Shown: one piece after another, positions 16,184 to 26,793 of the stretch
Position numbering within the stretch: position 1 is the stretch's first letter
How the letters are laid out: each line of letters starts with the position of its first letter
Notes under the pieces: generated by a model
Told to the model about the DNA's origin: nothing
The model's database searches: none
The model's input: the letters and a program-made list of their open reading frames with translations, nothing else
Translations under genes and position numbers: made by a program
Assembly: GCA_020629695.1 (NCBI GenBank)
Contig: JAHDCV010000017.1
Location: 1 to 64,000, forward strand
DNA: 64,000 bases
Direction: 5' to 3'
Source: Acidimicrobiales bacterium
GTDB taxonomy: Bacteria; Actinomycetota; Acidimicrobiia; Acidimicrobiales; SZUA-35

Positions 16184-16951
16184 GTGACTCTTGCGATCGA
16201 GTTCCCCCCAATCGAAAACCTCGTCGAGTGGCCGAACTACTTCGGTGACGGCACGATCTTCGCGTTCAACAAGATCGCGCTGATCTCGTTCCTCGCGATG
16301 GCGATCCCCTCGGTGATCTTCTTCCTCGCCAAGTCCAAGGGTGAGCTGATCCCACGAGGTGTCCAGAACCTCGCCGAGATGACCGTCGAGTTCGTCGAGA
16401 AGCAGGTCATCCTCCAGGCCATCGGCCCGGACGGCATGCGGTACCTGCCCATGCTGCTGTCGATGTTCCTGTTCATCTTCTTCGGCAACATCTTCGAGGT
16501 CATCCCGACCTTCCAGATGCCGGCCAACGCTCGGATGGCCAACCCCGCCTTCCTCGCCCTGATCGTCCTCGTGACCTTCGTGGGCGTGGGTGTGAAGCAC
16601 AACGGTGCCGGCACCTACTTCAAGTCGGCGCTGTTCCCGCCCGGCCTGCCGAAGGGCCTCTACCTCCTGGTGACGCCGATCGAGTTCCTCTCGACCTTCC
16701 TCATCCGTCCCTTCTCGCTGGCCGTGCGTCTCTTCGCCAACATGCTGGCGGGCCACATCCTCCTCGTGACCTTCGGTGTGCTCTGCATCGCCCTCTGGAC
16801 GCTGAGCCCGCTCGTCGTGGTGCTGCCCTTCAGCTTCGCCATGCTCGTCGGCCTCACCGGCTTCGAGGTGATGGTCTCGTTCCTGCAGGCGTTCGTCTTC
16901 GCCCTGCTCACCGCCGTCTACATCGGCGGCGCACTGCACCCGCACCACTGA
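16184..16951 (+). CDS. atpB: ATP synthase Fo subunit a
   Basis: Membrane subunit that forms the two proton half-channels against the c ring. Its 255 residues carry five or six helices. The essential stator arginine is R182 in S-L-A-V-R-L-F-A-N-M-L-A-G-H, and a charged GAGTYFK-type cytoplasmic loop precedes it. The GTG start has AGGAG at 16171-16175. The early GVQNLAEMTVEFV segment is typical of bacterial subunit a. Confidence 0.96.
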   Translation: MTLAIEFPPIENLVEWPNYFGDGTIFAFNKIALISFLAMAIPSVIFFLAKSKGELIPRGVQNLAEMTVEFVEKQVILQAIGPDGMRYLPMLLSMFLFIFFGNIFEVIPTFQMPANARMANPAFLALIVLVTFVGVGVKHNGAGTYFKSALFPPGLPKGLYLLVTPIEFLSTFLIRPFSLAVRLFANMLAGHILLVTFGVLCIALWTLSPLVVVLPFSFAMLVGLTGFEVMVSFLQAFVFALLTAVYIGGALHPHH

Positions 16952-17329
<378 letters not shown>

Positions 17330-17338
17330 TCGGCGGGC

Positions 17339-17869
17339 GTGACCATGTTGACCCTTCTCGCCGCAGAAGCGGGTGAAGCACCGTCGAACCCCATCCTCCC
17401 CGAATGGTCGGAGATGTTCTGGGGTGCGATCTTCTTCACGATCCTCTTCCTCCTGGTGAAGTACGTCTTCCTGCCACCGATCAAGCAGGTGATGGATGAC
17501 CGCGAAGCGGCCATCCGTTCCGAGCTCGCGGCGGCGGAGGCGGCACAGTCCAAGGCTGGTTCGGCCGATGCCGACCTCGCCGATCAGCTGTCGGGCCCGC
17601 GGGCCGAGGCGGCTTCGATCATCGAGGCCGCACGGGCCGAGGCCGACGCCGAGCGGGCATCGATCATCGGTGCCGCGGAAGCCGAAGTCGCCGAGATGAA
17701 GGCGGCTGCGGCCGCCGAGCTCGCCGCGGCCAAGGCCGATGCCCTCGGACAGGTCACGCCGAAGGTCGCCGACATGGCGGCTTCCGCAGCGTCGAAGGTG
17801 CTCGGTACAACCGTCGCCTCGGCCGCAGCGAAGCCGGCCGTCGACGCCTACCTGAACTCCCAGAACTGA
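17339..17869 (+). CDS. atpF: ATP synthase Fo subunit b (first of two)
   Basis: Peripheral stalk subunit: one N-terminal membrane helix (MFWGAIFFTILFLLVKYVFLPP) followed by a long Ala/Glu/Lys-rich coiled coil to residue 176. The start is GTG 17339 or the in-frame ATG 17345. It lies 9 nt after atpE and is followed 8 nt later by a second b-type gene, so the stalk is probably a b/b' heterodimer. Confidence 0.9.
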   Translation: MTMLTLLAAEAGEAPSNPILPEWSEMFWGAIFFTILFLLVKYVFLPPIKQVMDDREAAIRSELAAAEAAQSKAGSADADLADQLSGPRAEAASIIEAARAEADAERASIIGAAEAEVAEMKAAAAAELAAAKADALGQVTPKVADMAASAASKVLGTTVASAAAKPAVDAYLNSQN

Positions 17870-17877
17870 GGTCACCG

Positions 17878-18405
17878 ATGTTCGCACTCTTCGCAGCAGA
17901 TGCTCCCAACGGCTATCAGCTGGCCGGGGACATCAACGAGGTCTACTGGGGCACGGCGGCGTTCATCGTGCTGTGCGCCGTGGGCTACAAGCTGGCCTGG
18001 CCGGCGATCGTGAAGGGCTTCAAGGCCCGGACCGAACGCATCGAGGCCGACCTCAACGCCGCACAGATCGCCCGTGAAAACGCCGAGGCCGAGCTCGCCG
18101 CTCAGACCGCGGATCTTCCGGACGTCTCGGCCGAGGCCGACCGCATCGTCGCCAGCGCGAACGAGACGGCCGCCAAGCTCAAGACCGACATGGTCGCCAA
18201 GGCGCACAGCGATGCTGCTGCGCTGAAGGAACGAGCCACCGCCGACATCGCGTCGCAGCGCAACCAGGCCATGGCCGACCTCCAGTCGGAGGTCACGCAG
18301 ATGACCCGTGGAGCCACCGATGCCGTCGTCACGGCCCAACTCGATGATTCGGCGCAGGCCGGCCTCATCGATCGCTACATCGAACAGGTCCGCCAGCTCG
18401 GCTGA
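17878..18405 (+). CDS. Second b-type subunit (b') of ATP synthase
   Basis: A 175-residue protein with one membrane helix (WGTAAFIVLCAVGYKLAWPAI) and a long coiled coil with heptad-like Ala/Glu/Ala spacing. It is a second, divergent copy of the b architecture. In mycobacteria and many other Actinobacteria the gene here encodes a fused b-delta protein. Here the b-like half is a free-standing gene and delta follows 30 nt later. ATG 17878 is 8 nt after atpF. Confidence 0.82.
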   Translation: MFALFAADAPNGYQLAGDINEVYWGTAAFIVLCAVGYKLAWPAIVKGFKARTERIEADLNAAQIARENAEAELAAQTADLPDVSAEADRIVASANETAAKLKTDMVAKAHSDAAALKERATADIASQRNQAMADLQSEVTQMTRGATDAVVTAQLDDSAQAGLIDRYIEQVRQLG

Positions 18406-18435
18406 GCGGGCCGTCCCGAGGAGAACCCACCACTC

Positions 18436-18960
18436 ATGTCCGACCGGATCAGCGGCTACGCCGAAGGCCTCCTGGCAATCGCCCGGGCCGAAGGGGACGT
18501 CGGTCAAGTGAAGCGAGAGTTGCAGGCCGTGTCCGACGCGGTCGCCGGCAACGACGAGCTTCGCACGACCCTCTCCAACAACCTGTTGCCCGCAGCCACG
18601 CGCGGTCAGATCGTGGACGACCTGCTCCAGAGCAAGGCGTCGAACGTGACCCGGGCGATCGTGGGCATGATCGTCGCAGCCGGCCGTTCGGCCGACCTCG
18701 GCGGCATCGTCGATGCCTTCGGTTCGGCGGTCGCCGCCGACTCGGGTGCCTCGGTCGCGACGGTCCGTACGGCCGTCGCACTGAATGACGACCAGCGGTC
18801 CCGCTTGGCCCAGGCGCTCGCCTCGGCCGCCGGCGGTCCGGTGGAACTGACGGAGATCGTCGACCCTTCGGTGGTCGGCGGCGTCGTCGCCACCATGGGT
18901 GACACCGTCATCGACGGCTCGGTGCGAGCCCGTCTCAACCAGATTCACGAAGCCCTCTAG
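18436..18960 (+). CDS. atpH: ATP synthase F1 subunit delta
   Basis: Links the peripheral stalk to the top of F1. It has the family's N-terminal helical bundle ([20 protein letters not shown]) and the C-terminal [17 protein letters not shown] and [21 protein letters not shown] region. Its 174 residues match the short bacterial delta and not the roughly 270-residue form with a b-like N-terminus found in Streptomyces and Corynebacterium. A GAGGAGA Shine-Dalgarno lies about 10 nt upstream; atpA begins 8 nt downstream. Confidence 0.92.
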   Translation: MSDRISGYAEGLLAIARAEGDVGQVKRELQAVSDAVAGNDELRTTLSNNLLPAATRGQIVDDLLQSKASNVTRAIVGMIVAAGRSADLGGIVDAFGSAVAADSGASVATVRTAVALNDDQRSRLAQALASAAGGPVELTEIVDPSVVGGVVATMGDTVIDGSVRARLNQIHEAL

Positions 18961-18968
18961 GAGAACCG

Positions 18969-20594
18969 ATGGCTGAAGGACTCAACTTCGACCCCAGCGA
19001 GATCACCGCCACGCTGGAAAAGAACCTGGCGAGCTTCGAGAGCGACGTGTCGGCCAAGACCGTCGGTCGCGTCGTCGAGGTCGGTGACGGTATTGCCCGT
19101 GTGTCGGGGCTGCCGGACGCCGCCGTGAACGAGATGCTCCGGTTCGCCGACGGCACCGTCGGTCTCGCGCTGAACCTCGACGAGGACACCATCGGTGCGG
19201 TGGTGCTCGGTGACGTCGACGCCATCGAAGAGGGCCAGCCGGTCGAGTCGACCGGCGAGATCCTCTCCGTGCCCGTCGGCGACGGCATGCTCGGTCGAGT
19301 CGTGAACATGCTCGGCGAGCCCGTCGACGGCAAGGGTCCGCTCGTCGGCACCCAGAGCCGCCGCATGGAGGTCCAGGCTCCGGGTATCACCGGCCGCCAG
19401 CCCGTGCACGAGCCGATGCAGACCGGCATCAAGGCCGTCGATTCGCTCATCCCGATCGGTCGGGGTCAGCGGGAGCTGATCATCGGCGACCGCAAGACCG
19501 GCAAGACGACGGTCGCCATCGACTCGATCCTCGCCCAGAAGGGCCTGGGTGTGAAGTGCGTGTACGTCGCCATCGGCCAGAAGGCCTCGACGGTCGCCCA
19601 GACCGTGGCGCTGCTCGAAGAACTCGGCGCCATGGAATACACCGTCGTCGTGGTCGCCCCCGCGGGCGACCCGGCTCCGTACAAGTTCCTCGCTCCCTAC
19701 GCCGGCTGCGCGATGGGCCAGCACTGGATGGAGAACGGCGAGCACGCGCTCGCCGTCTACGACGACCTCTCGAAGCAGGCCGAGGCCTACCGCCAGGTGT
19801 CGCTGCTTCTGCGCCGTCCGCCGGGCCGTGAGGCCTACCCGGGCGACGTCTTCTACCTCCACAGCCGGCTTCTCGAGCGTGCCGCCAAGCTGTCGGACGA
19901 GAACGGCGCCGGATCGCTCACCGCCCTTCCGGTCATCGAGACCAAGGCCGGCGACGTCTCCGCCTTCATCCCCACCAACGTGATCTCGATCACCGACGGC
20001 CAGATCTACCTGCAGGACGACATGTTCAAGTCGGGCATCCGCCCGGCCGTGGACGTCGGCATCTCGGTGTCCCGAGTGGGCTCCGCTGCGCAGATCAAGG
20101 CCATGAAGTCGGCCGTCGGCACGCTGAAGTCGGATCTGCAGCAGTTCCGTGAGCTCGCTGCGTTCGCCGCCTTCGGTTCGGACCTCGACGCCGTGTCGCA
20201 GGCCCAGCTCGACCGTGGCTACCGGCTGACCGAACTCCTGAAGCAGGGCATCAACGCCCCGATGCCGGTCGAGGAGCAGGTCATCGTGCTCTATGCCGGG
20301 ACCCGAGGCCATCTCGATGGTGTCGAGGTCGGCGACGTGAAGCGCTACGAGACCGAACTCCTCGAGTGGTTCCACAGCCGTCACGGCGACGTGCTCGATG
20401 CGATCAAGAACGACGGCAAGGTGCCGGACGAGGAAGCCCTCGAGGCGTCCATCGCGGCCTTCACCGATCAGTTCTCCGGTTCGGATTCGAGCGTCTCTGC
20501 GCCCGACGCCGAAGCACAGGGCGCCGCCGAGGCGACCCTGGTCGACGCCACCAACACCCTGCCTGAGCAGGATGTGAGCCGGGTCGAGGACTGA
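18969..20594 (+). CDS. atpA: ATP synthase F1 subunit alpha
   Basis: Non-catalytic nucleotide-binding subunit of F1. The Walker A loop GDRKTGKTT is near residues 175-183, followed by [14 protein letters not shown], the [12 protein letters not shown] segment, the [30 protein letters not shown] signature region and [14 protein letters not shown]. At 541 residues the C-terminus runs about 30 residues past the usual end as an acidic, Ala-rich tail. GGAGA precedes the ATG. Confidence 0.97.
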   Translation: MAEGLNFDPSEITATLEKNLASFESDVSAKTVGRVVEVGDGIARVSGLPDAAVNEMLRFADGTVGLALNLDEDTIGAVVLGDVDAIEEGQPVESTGEILSVPVGDGMLGRVVNMLGEPVDGKGPLVGTQSRRMEVQAPGITGRQPVHEPMQTGIKAVDSLIPIGRGQRELIIGDRKTGKTTVAIDSILAQKGLGVKCVYVAIGQKASTVAQTVALLEELGAMEYTVVVVAPAGDPAPYKFLAPYAGCAMGQHWMENGEHALAVYDDLSKQAEAYRQVSLLLRRPPGREAYPGDVFYLHSRLLERAAKLSDENGAGSLTALPVIETKAGDVSAFIPTNVISITDGQIYLQDDMFKSGIRPAVDVGISVSRVGSAAQIKAMKSAVGTLKSDLQQFRELAAFAAFGSDLDAVSQAQLDRGYRLTELLKQGINAPMPVEEQVIVLYAGTRGHLDGVEVGDVKRYETELLEWFHSRHGDVLDAIKNDGKVPDEEALEASIAAFTDQFSGSDSSVSAPDAEAQGAAEATLVDATNTLPEQDVSRVED

Positions 20595-20597
20595 TCG

Positions 20598-23020
<2,423 letters not shown>

Positions 23021-23022
23021 TC

Positions 23023-23427
23023 GTGTCGTTCACCGTCGAGTTCGTCTCCCCGGAGGCCCTGCTCTACTCGGGCCAGGCCACACAGGTCGTGTGCCGCACC
23101 CGCGGTGGCGGCGACATCGCCTTCCTCACCGGGCACGAGCCGTTCATCGGCTCGCTCCAGCCCTGTGAGGTCCGTGTGACCGAGGAATCCGGTGAGGTGC
23201 AGCGCTTCGCCGTGCGCGGGGGCTTCGTCTCCGTCGCCGGTGCGACCACCACGGTGCTTTCGGATGCGGCCATCGCCGCAGGCGACATCGACGTGTCGGC
23301 CGCGGCCTCGGCTCGTGATGCGGCGGCGGCAGCGGTGTCGGCCGATGCCGACGACCGCTTCGCCAAGGAAGATCTGCAGTGGGCGGAGATCCTGCTGTCG
23401 GTCTCCGGAGCGTCGACCGTCGCCTGA
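23023..23427 (+). CDS. atpC: ATP synthase F1 subunit epsilon
   Basis: Rotor subunit and regulator at the base of gamma. The N-terminal beta-sandwich starts FTVEFVSPEALLYSGQATQVVCRT and contains the LTGHEPFIGSLQP segment and AVRGGFVSVAG. An Ala-rich C-terminal helical hairpin follows (residues about 85-125). At 134 residues it is full length. GTG 23023 begins 2 nt after atpD and the operon ends with the hairpin at 23445. Confidence 0.95.
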   Translation: MSFTVEFVSPEALLYSGQATQVVCRTRGGGDIAFLTGHEPFIGSLQPCEVRVTEESGEVQRFAVRGGFVSVAGATTTVLSDAAIAAGDIDVSAAASARDAAAAAVSADADDRFAKEDLQWAEILLSVSGASTVA

Positions 23428-23444
23428 CGACGACCAGATCACTG

Positions 23445-23489
23445 CGAGCGGCCGTTCACCCCCCTGGGTGGGCGGCCGTTCGGCGTTTT
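23445..23489 (+). terminator. Rho-independent terminator of the atp operon
   Basis: Bases 23445-23461 pair with 23466-23482 as a 17-bp stem (three G-T wobbles) with loop CCCT, followed closely by TTTT at 23486-23489. It starts 18 nt after atpC. This is the most convincing intrinsic terminator in the window. Confidence 0.7.
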
Positions 23490-23531
23490 GGGGATGTTCG
23501 CCGCTCAGGACCCACGGCCTCCTGCCGACTT

Positions 23532-23537
23532 GATAAA
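23532..23537 (+). promoter_or_regulatory. Candidate leaderless -10 box of glpX
   Basis: GATAAA ends 8 nt before ATG 23546 and starts 43 nt after the atp terminator. It is AT-rich in otherwise GC-rich sequence, but the last base departs from TANNNT-type boxes. Confidence 0.35.
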
Positions 23538-23545
23538 CCGTGAAC

Positions 23546-24526
23546 ATGCCGAGTCCTCTCACCCCCGGTCGCAACCTCGCCCTCGAGTTGGTCCGCACCA
23601 CCGAAGCCGCCGCCATGGCCGCCGCACGCTGGATGGGCCGTGGCGACAAGATCGCAGCCGACCAAGCCGCCGTCGACGCCATGCGTCACGTGCTGTCGGG
23701 TGTCGAGATGGACGGCCTCGTCGTGATCGGCGAGGGCGAGAAGGACGAGGCGCCGATGCTCTACAACGGCGAGCACGTCGGTGACGGGACCTCCCCGCAC
23801 GTCGACATCGCCGTCGACCCGATCGACGGCACCACCCTCACCGCACTCGGTCGTGCGGGCGCCATCGCCGTGATCGCCGTCGCCGACCGTGGCTCGATGT
23901 TCGACCCGGGCCCCTGCGTCTACATGGAGAAGATCGCCGTCGGCCCCGAGGCCGCGGGCATCGTCGACCTCCGTCTCCCGGTCGAGAAGAACCTCATGGC
24001 CGTCGCACGGGCGAAGGGCAAGGACGTCGAGGACGTCACGGCCGTCGTGCTCGACCGCCCCCGCCATGCCGACCTCGTCGCCGAGATCGCTGCGGCCGGG
24101 GCCCGAATCCGCTCGATCTCCGACGGTGACGTCGCTGGCGCCATCGCCACCGCCTGGCCGGACTCCGGGGTCGACATCATGTTCGGCATCGGTGGCACCC
24201 CCGAAGGTGTGATCGCCGCTGCAGCGATGAAGTCCATGGGCGGCGATCTGCAGGGCCGCCTCTGGCCACGGGACGCCGCCGAGCGCGAGGCCGCGATCGA
24301 GGCGGGCTACGACCTGGACGCGATCCTCAACTGCGACGACCTCGTCAAGACCGACAACTGCTTCTTCGCCGCCACCGGCATCACGACCGGTGACCTCCTG
24401 CGCGGCGTGACGTTCGAGTCCGACCGGATCACGACGCAGTCGCTCGTCATGCGGGGTCGCTCCGGCACCGTCCGTCTGATCGAGGCGTTCCACCAGCCCG
24501 ACAAGTACGACGAACTCGACGTCTGA
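23546..24526 (+). CDS. glpX: Fructose-1,6-bisphosphatase class II
   Basis: Gluconeogenic phosphatase of the lithium-sensitive, inositol-monophosphatase-like fold. The metal-binding motifs are [15 protein letters not shown] and DPIDGTTL, with [21 protein letters not shown] and [15 protein letters not shown] following. GTG 23540 is also in frame; ATG 23546 fits the upstream -10-like box and gives 326 residues. GlpX is the usual FBPase in Actinobacteria. It stands alone between the atp terminator and a convergent ppk2. Confidence 0.93.
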   Translation: MPSPLTPGRNLALELVRTTEAAAMAAARWMGRGDKIAADQAAVDAMRHVLSGVEMDGLVVIGEGEKDEAPMLYNGEHVGDGTSPHVDIAVDPIDGTTLTALGRAGAIAVIAVADRGSMFDPGPCVYMEKIAVGPEAAGIVDLRLPVEKNLMAVARAKGKDVEDVTAVVLDRPRHADLVAEIAAAGARIRSISDGDVAGAIATAWPDSGVDIMFGIGGTPEGVIAAAAMKSMGGDLQGRLWPRDAAEREAAIEAGYDLDAILNCDDLVKTDNCFFAATGITTGDLLRGVTFESDRITTQSLVMRGRSGTVRLIEAFHQPDKYDELDV

Positions 24527-24536
24527 TTCCCGAGCG

Positions 24537-24561
24537 ACCCCACCAGATCGGGAGGGGTGGG
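24537..24561. terminator. Hairpin between convergent glpX and ppk2
   Basis: CCCCACC pairs with GGTGGGG across an 11-nt loop in the 51-nt space between the two stops. It lacks a T tract on either strand, so it may pause polymerase or protect RNA 3' ends for both genes instead of acting as a classic terminator. Confidence 0.4.
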
Positions 24562-24577
24562 GCGTATCGATCGAGAA

Positions 24578-25420
24578 TCAGGGCCGGTCGGGTACGTCTT
24601 CGATCACGATCTGATCGAGCCCGTCCTCGGCGGGCGGATGCCGCAGCTCCAGTGACTCGAGCGTCTCGATCAGGATCTGGCTGACGGCCAGGTTCCGAAA
24701 CCACTTCCGGTCGGCCGGGATGACATACCAGGGCGCATCATCGGTCGACGTCTCGGCGATGGCGTCTTCGAACGCGTCCATGAACTCCCACCACCGGGCT
24801 CGCATCTCCAGATCACCCGTCTCGAACTTCCAGTTCTTCTCCGGGCGATCGAGGCGGTCCTGGAGACGCTCGGCCTGCTCCTCGGGCGAGATGTGCAGGA
24901 AGATCTTGATGATCGTCGTGCCCTCGTCCGCCAGCATCTGTTCGAAGTCGCGGATGTGGCCGTAGCGCTTCCTCCACCGCTTCTCATCGACGAGCTCCAG
25001 CACCCGGACGACCAGCACGTCCTCGTAATGCGAGCGATTGAAGATGACGAGTTCGCCGTCGCCCGGCACGTGGGGATGGATTCGCCAGAGGTAGTCATGG
25101 GCCAACTCGGCGCTCGACGGCTTCTTGAACGCGGGCGCCTTCACCCCCGCCGGATTCAATCCGTCGAACACGTGACGGATCGTGCCGTCCTTGCCTCCGG
25201 CGTCGAGCGCCTGGAGCACGACGAGCACACGGTGGCGTCCGTCGGCGTACAGGAGCTCCTGGAGCTCCTCGAGCCGCGCATTGAGTCCGGCCATGACCGG
25301 CACGGACGACTCCTTGTCGCCGTCGTAGCCGGGCGTCGCCCGTGGATCGCGATCGTCGAGATCCGGGCGGTCGCCCTCACGGATCCGGAGCGCTTCGATG
25401 TCGACGGGACCACGTGCCAT
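24578..25420 (-). CDS. ppk2: Polyphosphate kinase 2 family (polyphosphate:nucleotide phosphotransferase)
   Basis: Uses polyphosphate to phosphorylate nucleotides, or the reverse. The PPK2 Walker A is L-Q-A-L-D-A-G-G-K-D-G-T and Walker B is F-N-R-S-H-Y-E-D-V-L, with the lid segment RLQDRLDRPEKNWKF. The single-domain length (280) and the IRHVFDGLNPAGVKAPAF pattern point to the class III-like group that acts on AMP and ADP; the exact class is inference. The frame opens at 25444, but ATG 25420 lies 6 nt after a TACCGT box on this strand. It is divergent from the J-domain gene. Confidence 0.88.
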   Translation of the reverse strand: MARGPVDIEALRIREGDRPDLDDRDPRATPGYDGDKESSVPVMAGLNARLEELQELLYADGRHRVLVVLQALDAGGKDGTIRHVFDGLNPAGVKAPAFKKPSSAELAHDYLWRIHPHVPGDGELVIFNRSHYEDVLVVRVLELVDEKRWRKRYGHIRDFEQMLADEGTTIIKIFLHISPEEQAERLQDRLDRPEKNWKFETGDLEMRARWWEFMDAFEDAIAETSTDDAPWYVIPADRKWFRNLAVSQILIETLESLELRHPPAEDGLDQIVIEDVPDRP

Positions 25421-25426
25421 GCCCGC

Positions 25427-25493
25427 ACGGTAGTGGCCCGACATGAGCTGTTCCCGCTCCGGTTACAGCGCTGCACGACGGCGTTGGTACCGT
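25427..25493. promoter_or_regulatory. Divergent leaderless promoters, ppk2 and J-domain gene
   Basis: TACCGT on the minus strand (25432-25427) lies 6 nt before the ppk2 ATG, and TACCGT on the plus strand (25488-25493) lies 8 nt before the J-domain GTG 25502. The identical hexamers face outward about 55 bp apart, so both genes probably give leaderless RNAs from one control region. Confidence 0.5.
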
Positions 25494-25501
25494 TGTCCCT
25501 C

Positions 25502-26212
25502 GTGATCGTGGCGGAACTCGAGATCTATCACTCCCGACCCATCGCCCCGACTCGCCGGATCGCGATCGGGTCCGCCCACCTGCCCGTCGACCCGGCACCC
25601 GGGGCCGGCGGACTGCTCCTGGCGGCCATCGTCGGACGGCACGCCGGCAACGTCGAGGGCGACCTCCGTGAAGATCTCGTGTGGCTCATCGAGGACCTCG
25701 CCGCAGGTCGGCGCATCCCGCAGCCCCGCGTCCGCCACCGCTATCAGACTGATCGGATCGGACTGTCCCGCAGCACCCACCAGCTCCACTCGATCGACGG
25801 CGAGTTGCGGTTCGACTTCGACGACGAGAGCGGTCGACCCGTCCAGCAGATCCTCGGCGCGCTCTATGCCGCCGGTCGGCTGGCGCCGGAGCATCGCGAC
25901 CCGGTGTTCGACGCCATCCGCCATGCCCTGGTCTGGCCCGGAGCGGTCGACGACCGCTTCATCTCCGAGGTCATGGGTGGGCGAGCGCCGACATCGGCGG
26001 CGTTGATGGCGTGGAACGATCCGACCGCCTGGGCTCTCGACATCTTCGGCTTCGACGACGAAGGCCGCGACGTGTCGAAGCGCAGCGTGCAGAAGCGCTT
26101 CCGTACGCTGCTCCGCGAGGCCCACCCGGACCACGGGAATGCGGATGACGAGGCGGCGCAGCGGATCAACGATCTGACGGAAGCCCGCCGGATCCTGCTC
26201 GCGACGACGTGA
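25502..26212 (+). CDS. Protein with a C-terminal J-domain
   Basis: A 236-residue protein. Roughly the last 60 residues form a DnaJ-like helical hairpin with the H-P-D tripeptide (KRFRTLLREAHPDHGNADD, then RINDLTEARRIL), which in J-proteins stimulates DnaK ATPase. About 160 N-terminal residues match no family I recognise; they include RHRYQTDRIGLSRSTHQLHS and an acidic GELRFDFDDESGR strand. A J-domain at the C-terminus is unusual. GTG 25502 follows a TACCGT box by 8 nt; the frame is open far upstream, antisense to ppk2. It overlaps the next gene by GTGA. Confidence 0.75.
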   Translation: MIVAELEIYHSRPIAPTRRIAIGSAHLPVDPAPGAGGLLLAAIVGRHAGNVEGDLREDLVWLIEDLAAGRRIPQPRVRHRYQTDRIGLSRSTHQLHSIDGELRFDFDDESGRPVQQILGALYAAGRLAPEHRDPVFDAIRHALVWPGAVDDRFISEVMGGRAPTSAALMAWNDPTAWALDIFGFDDEGRDVSKRSVQKRFRTLLREAHPDHGNADDEAAQRINDLTEARRILLATT

Positions 26213-26787
26213 GCCTCGATCCATCCGCCGACGGCCTGATTCTCTTCCACGGGGCCGGCGGCCACCGGGATCACCGCCTGTTCCTGGCGCTCGAAGCGGC
26301 GCTGTCCATTCCCGTCGCACGCATCAACTTTCCCTATCGCGATCTCGGCCCGAAGCGGCCACCACCGCGAGTCGCCACCCTGTTGCCGTTCGTCGCCGAC
26401 ACGCTCGAGGCCGAGGCCGCCCGCTGGGATCTCGACCCGACCCGGGTGGTCCTCGGCGGGCGCTCGATGGGTGGACGAGTCGCCTCGATGGCCGCCGCCG
26501 ACGGGGTGGTCGACCCGGCCGGGGTGCTCTTGCTGAGCTACCCGCTCCATCCCCCAGGCAAGCCCGACAAGCTCCGCACCGATCATCTCCCCGGGCTCCG
26601 TTGCCCGGCGCTGGTCCTCCAGGGCGACGCCGACCCGTTCGGCCGGCCGGCCGAGCTCGAGGCTCATGCAGCGAGCTTCGGCGGCGGCGTGCGGATCGAA
26701 GGTGTCGGCCCGGGTGGCCACGACCCCAAGGACATCGAGCGGATGGTGGCGAGTTGCGCGGCGTGGCTCGGCGTCGGCGTCGTCTGA
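26209..26787 (+). CDS. Small alpha/beta hydrolase (KANL3/Tex30-like)
   Basis: A 192-residue hydrolase with the oxyanion region LILFHGAGGHRDHRLF, the nucleophile elbow G-G-R-S86-M-G-G, an acid in LVLQGDADPFG and a late His in GPGGHDPKDI. The compact size and the NFPYRDLGPKRPPPR segment resemble the KANL3/Tex30 hydrolase group; the substrate is unknown. It is translationally coupled to the J-domain gene by a GTGA overlap and converges on an MFS gene 6 nt away. Confidence 0.82.
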   Translation: MSLDPSADGLILFHGAGGHRDHRLFLALEAALSIPVARINFPYRDLGPKRPPPRVATLLPFVADTLEAEAARWDLDPTRVVLGGRSMGGRVASMAAADGVVDPAGVLLLSYPLHPPGKPDKLRTDHLPGLRCPALVLQGDADPFGRPAELEAHAASFGGGVRIEGVGPGGHDPKDIERMVASCAAWLGVGVV

Positions 26788-26793
26788 GATCGC

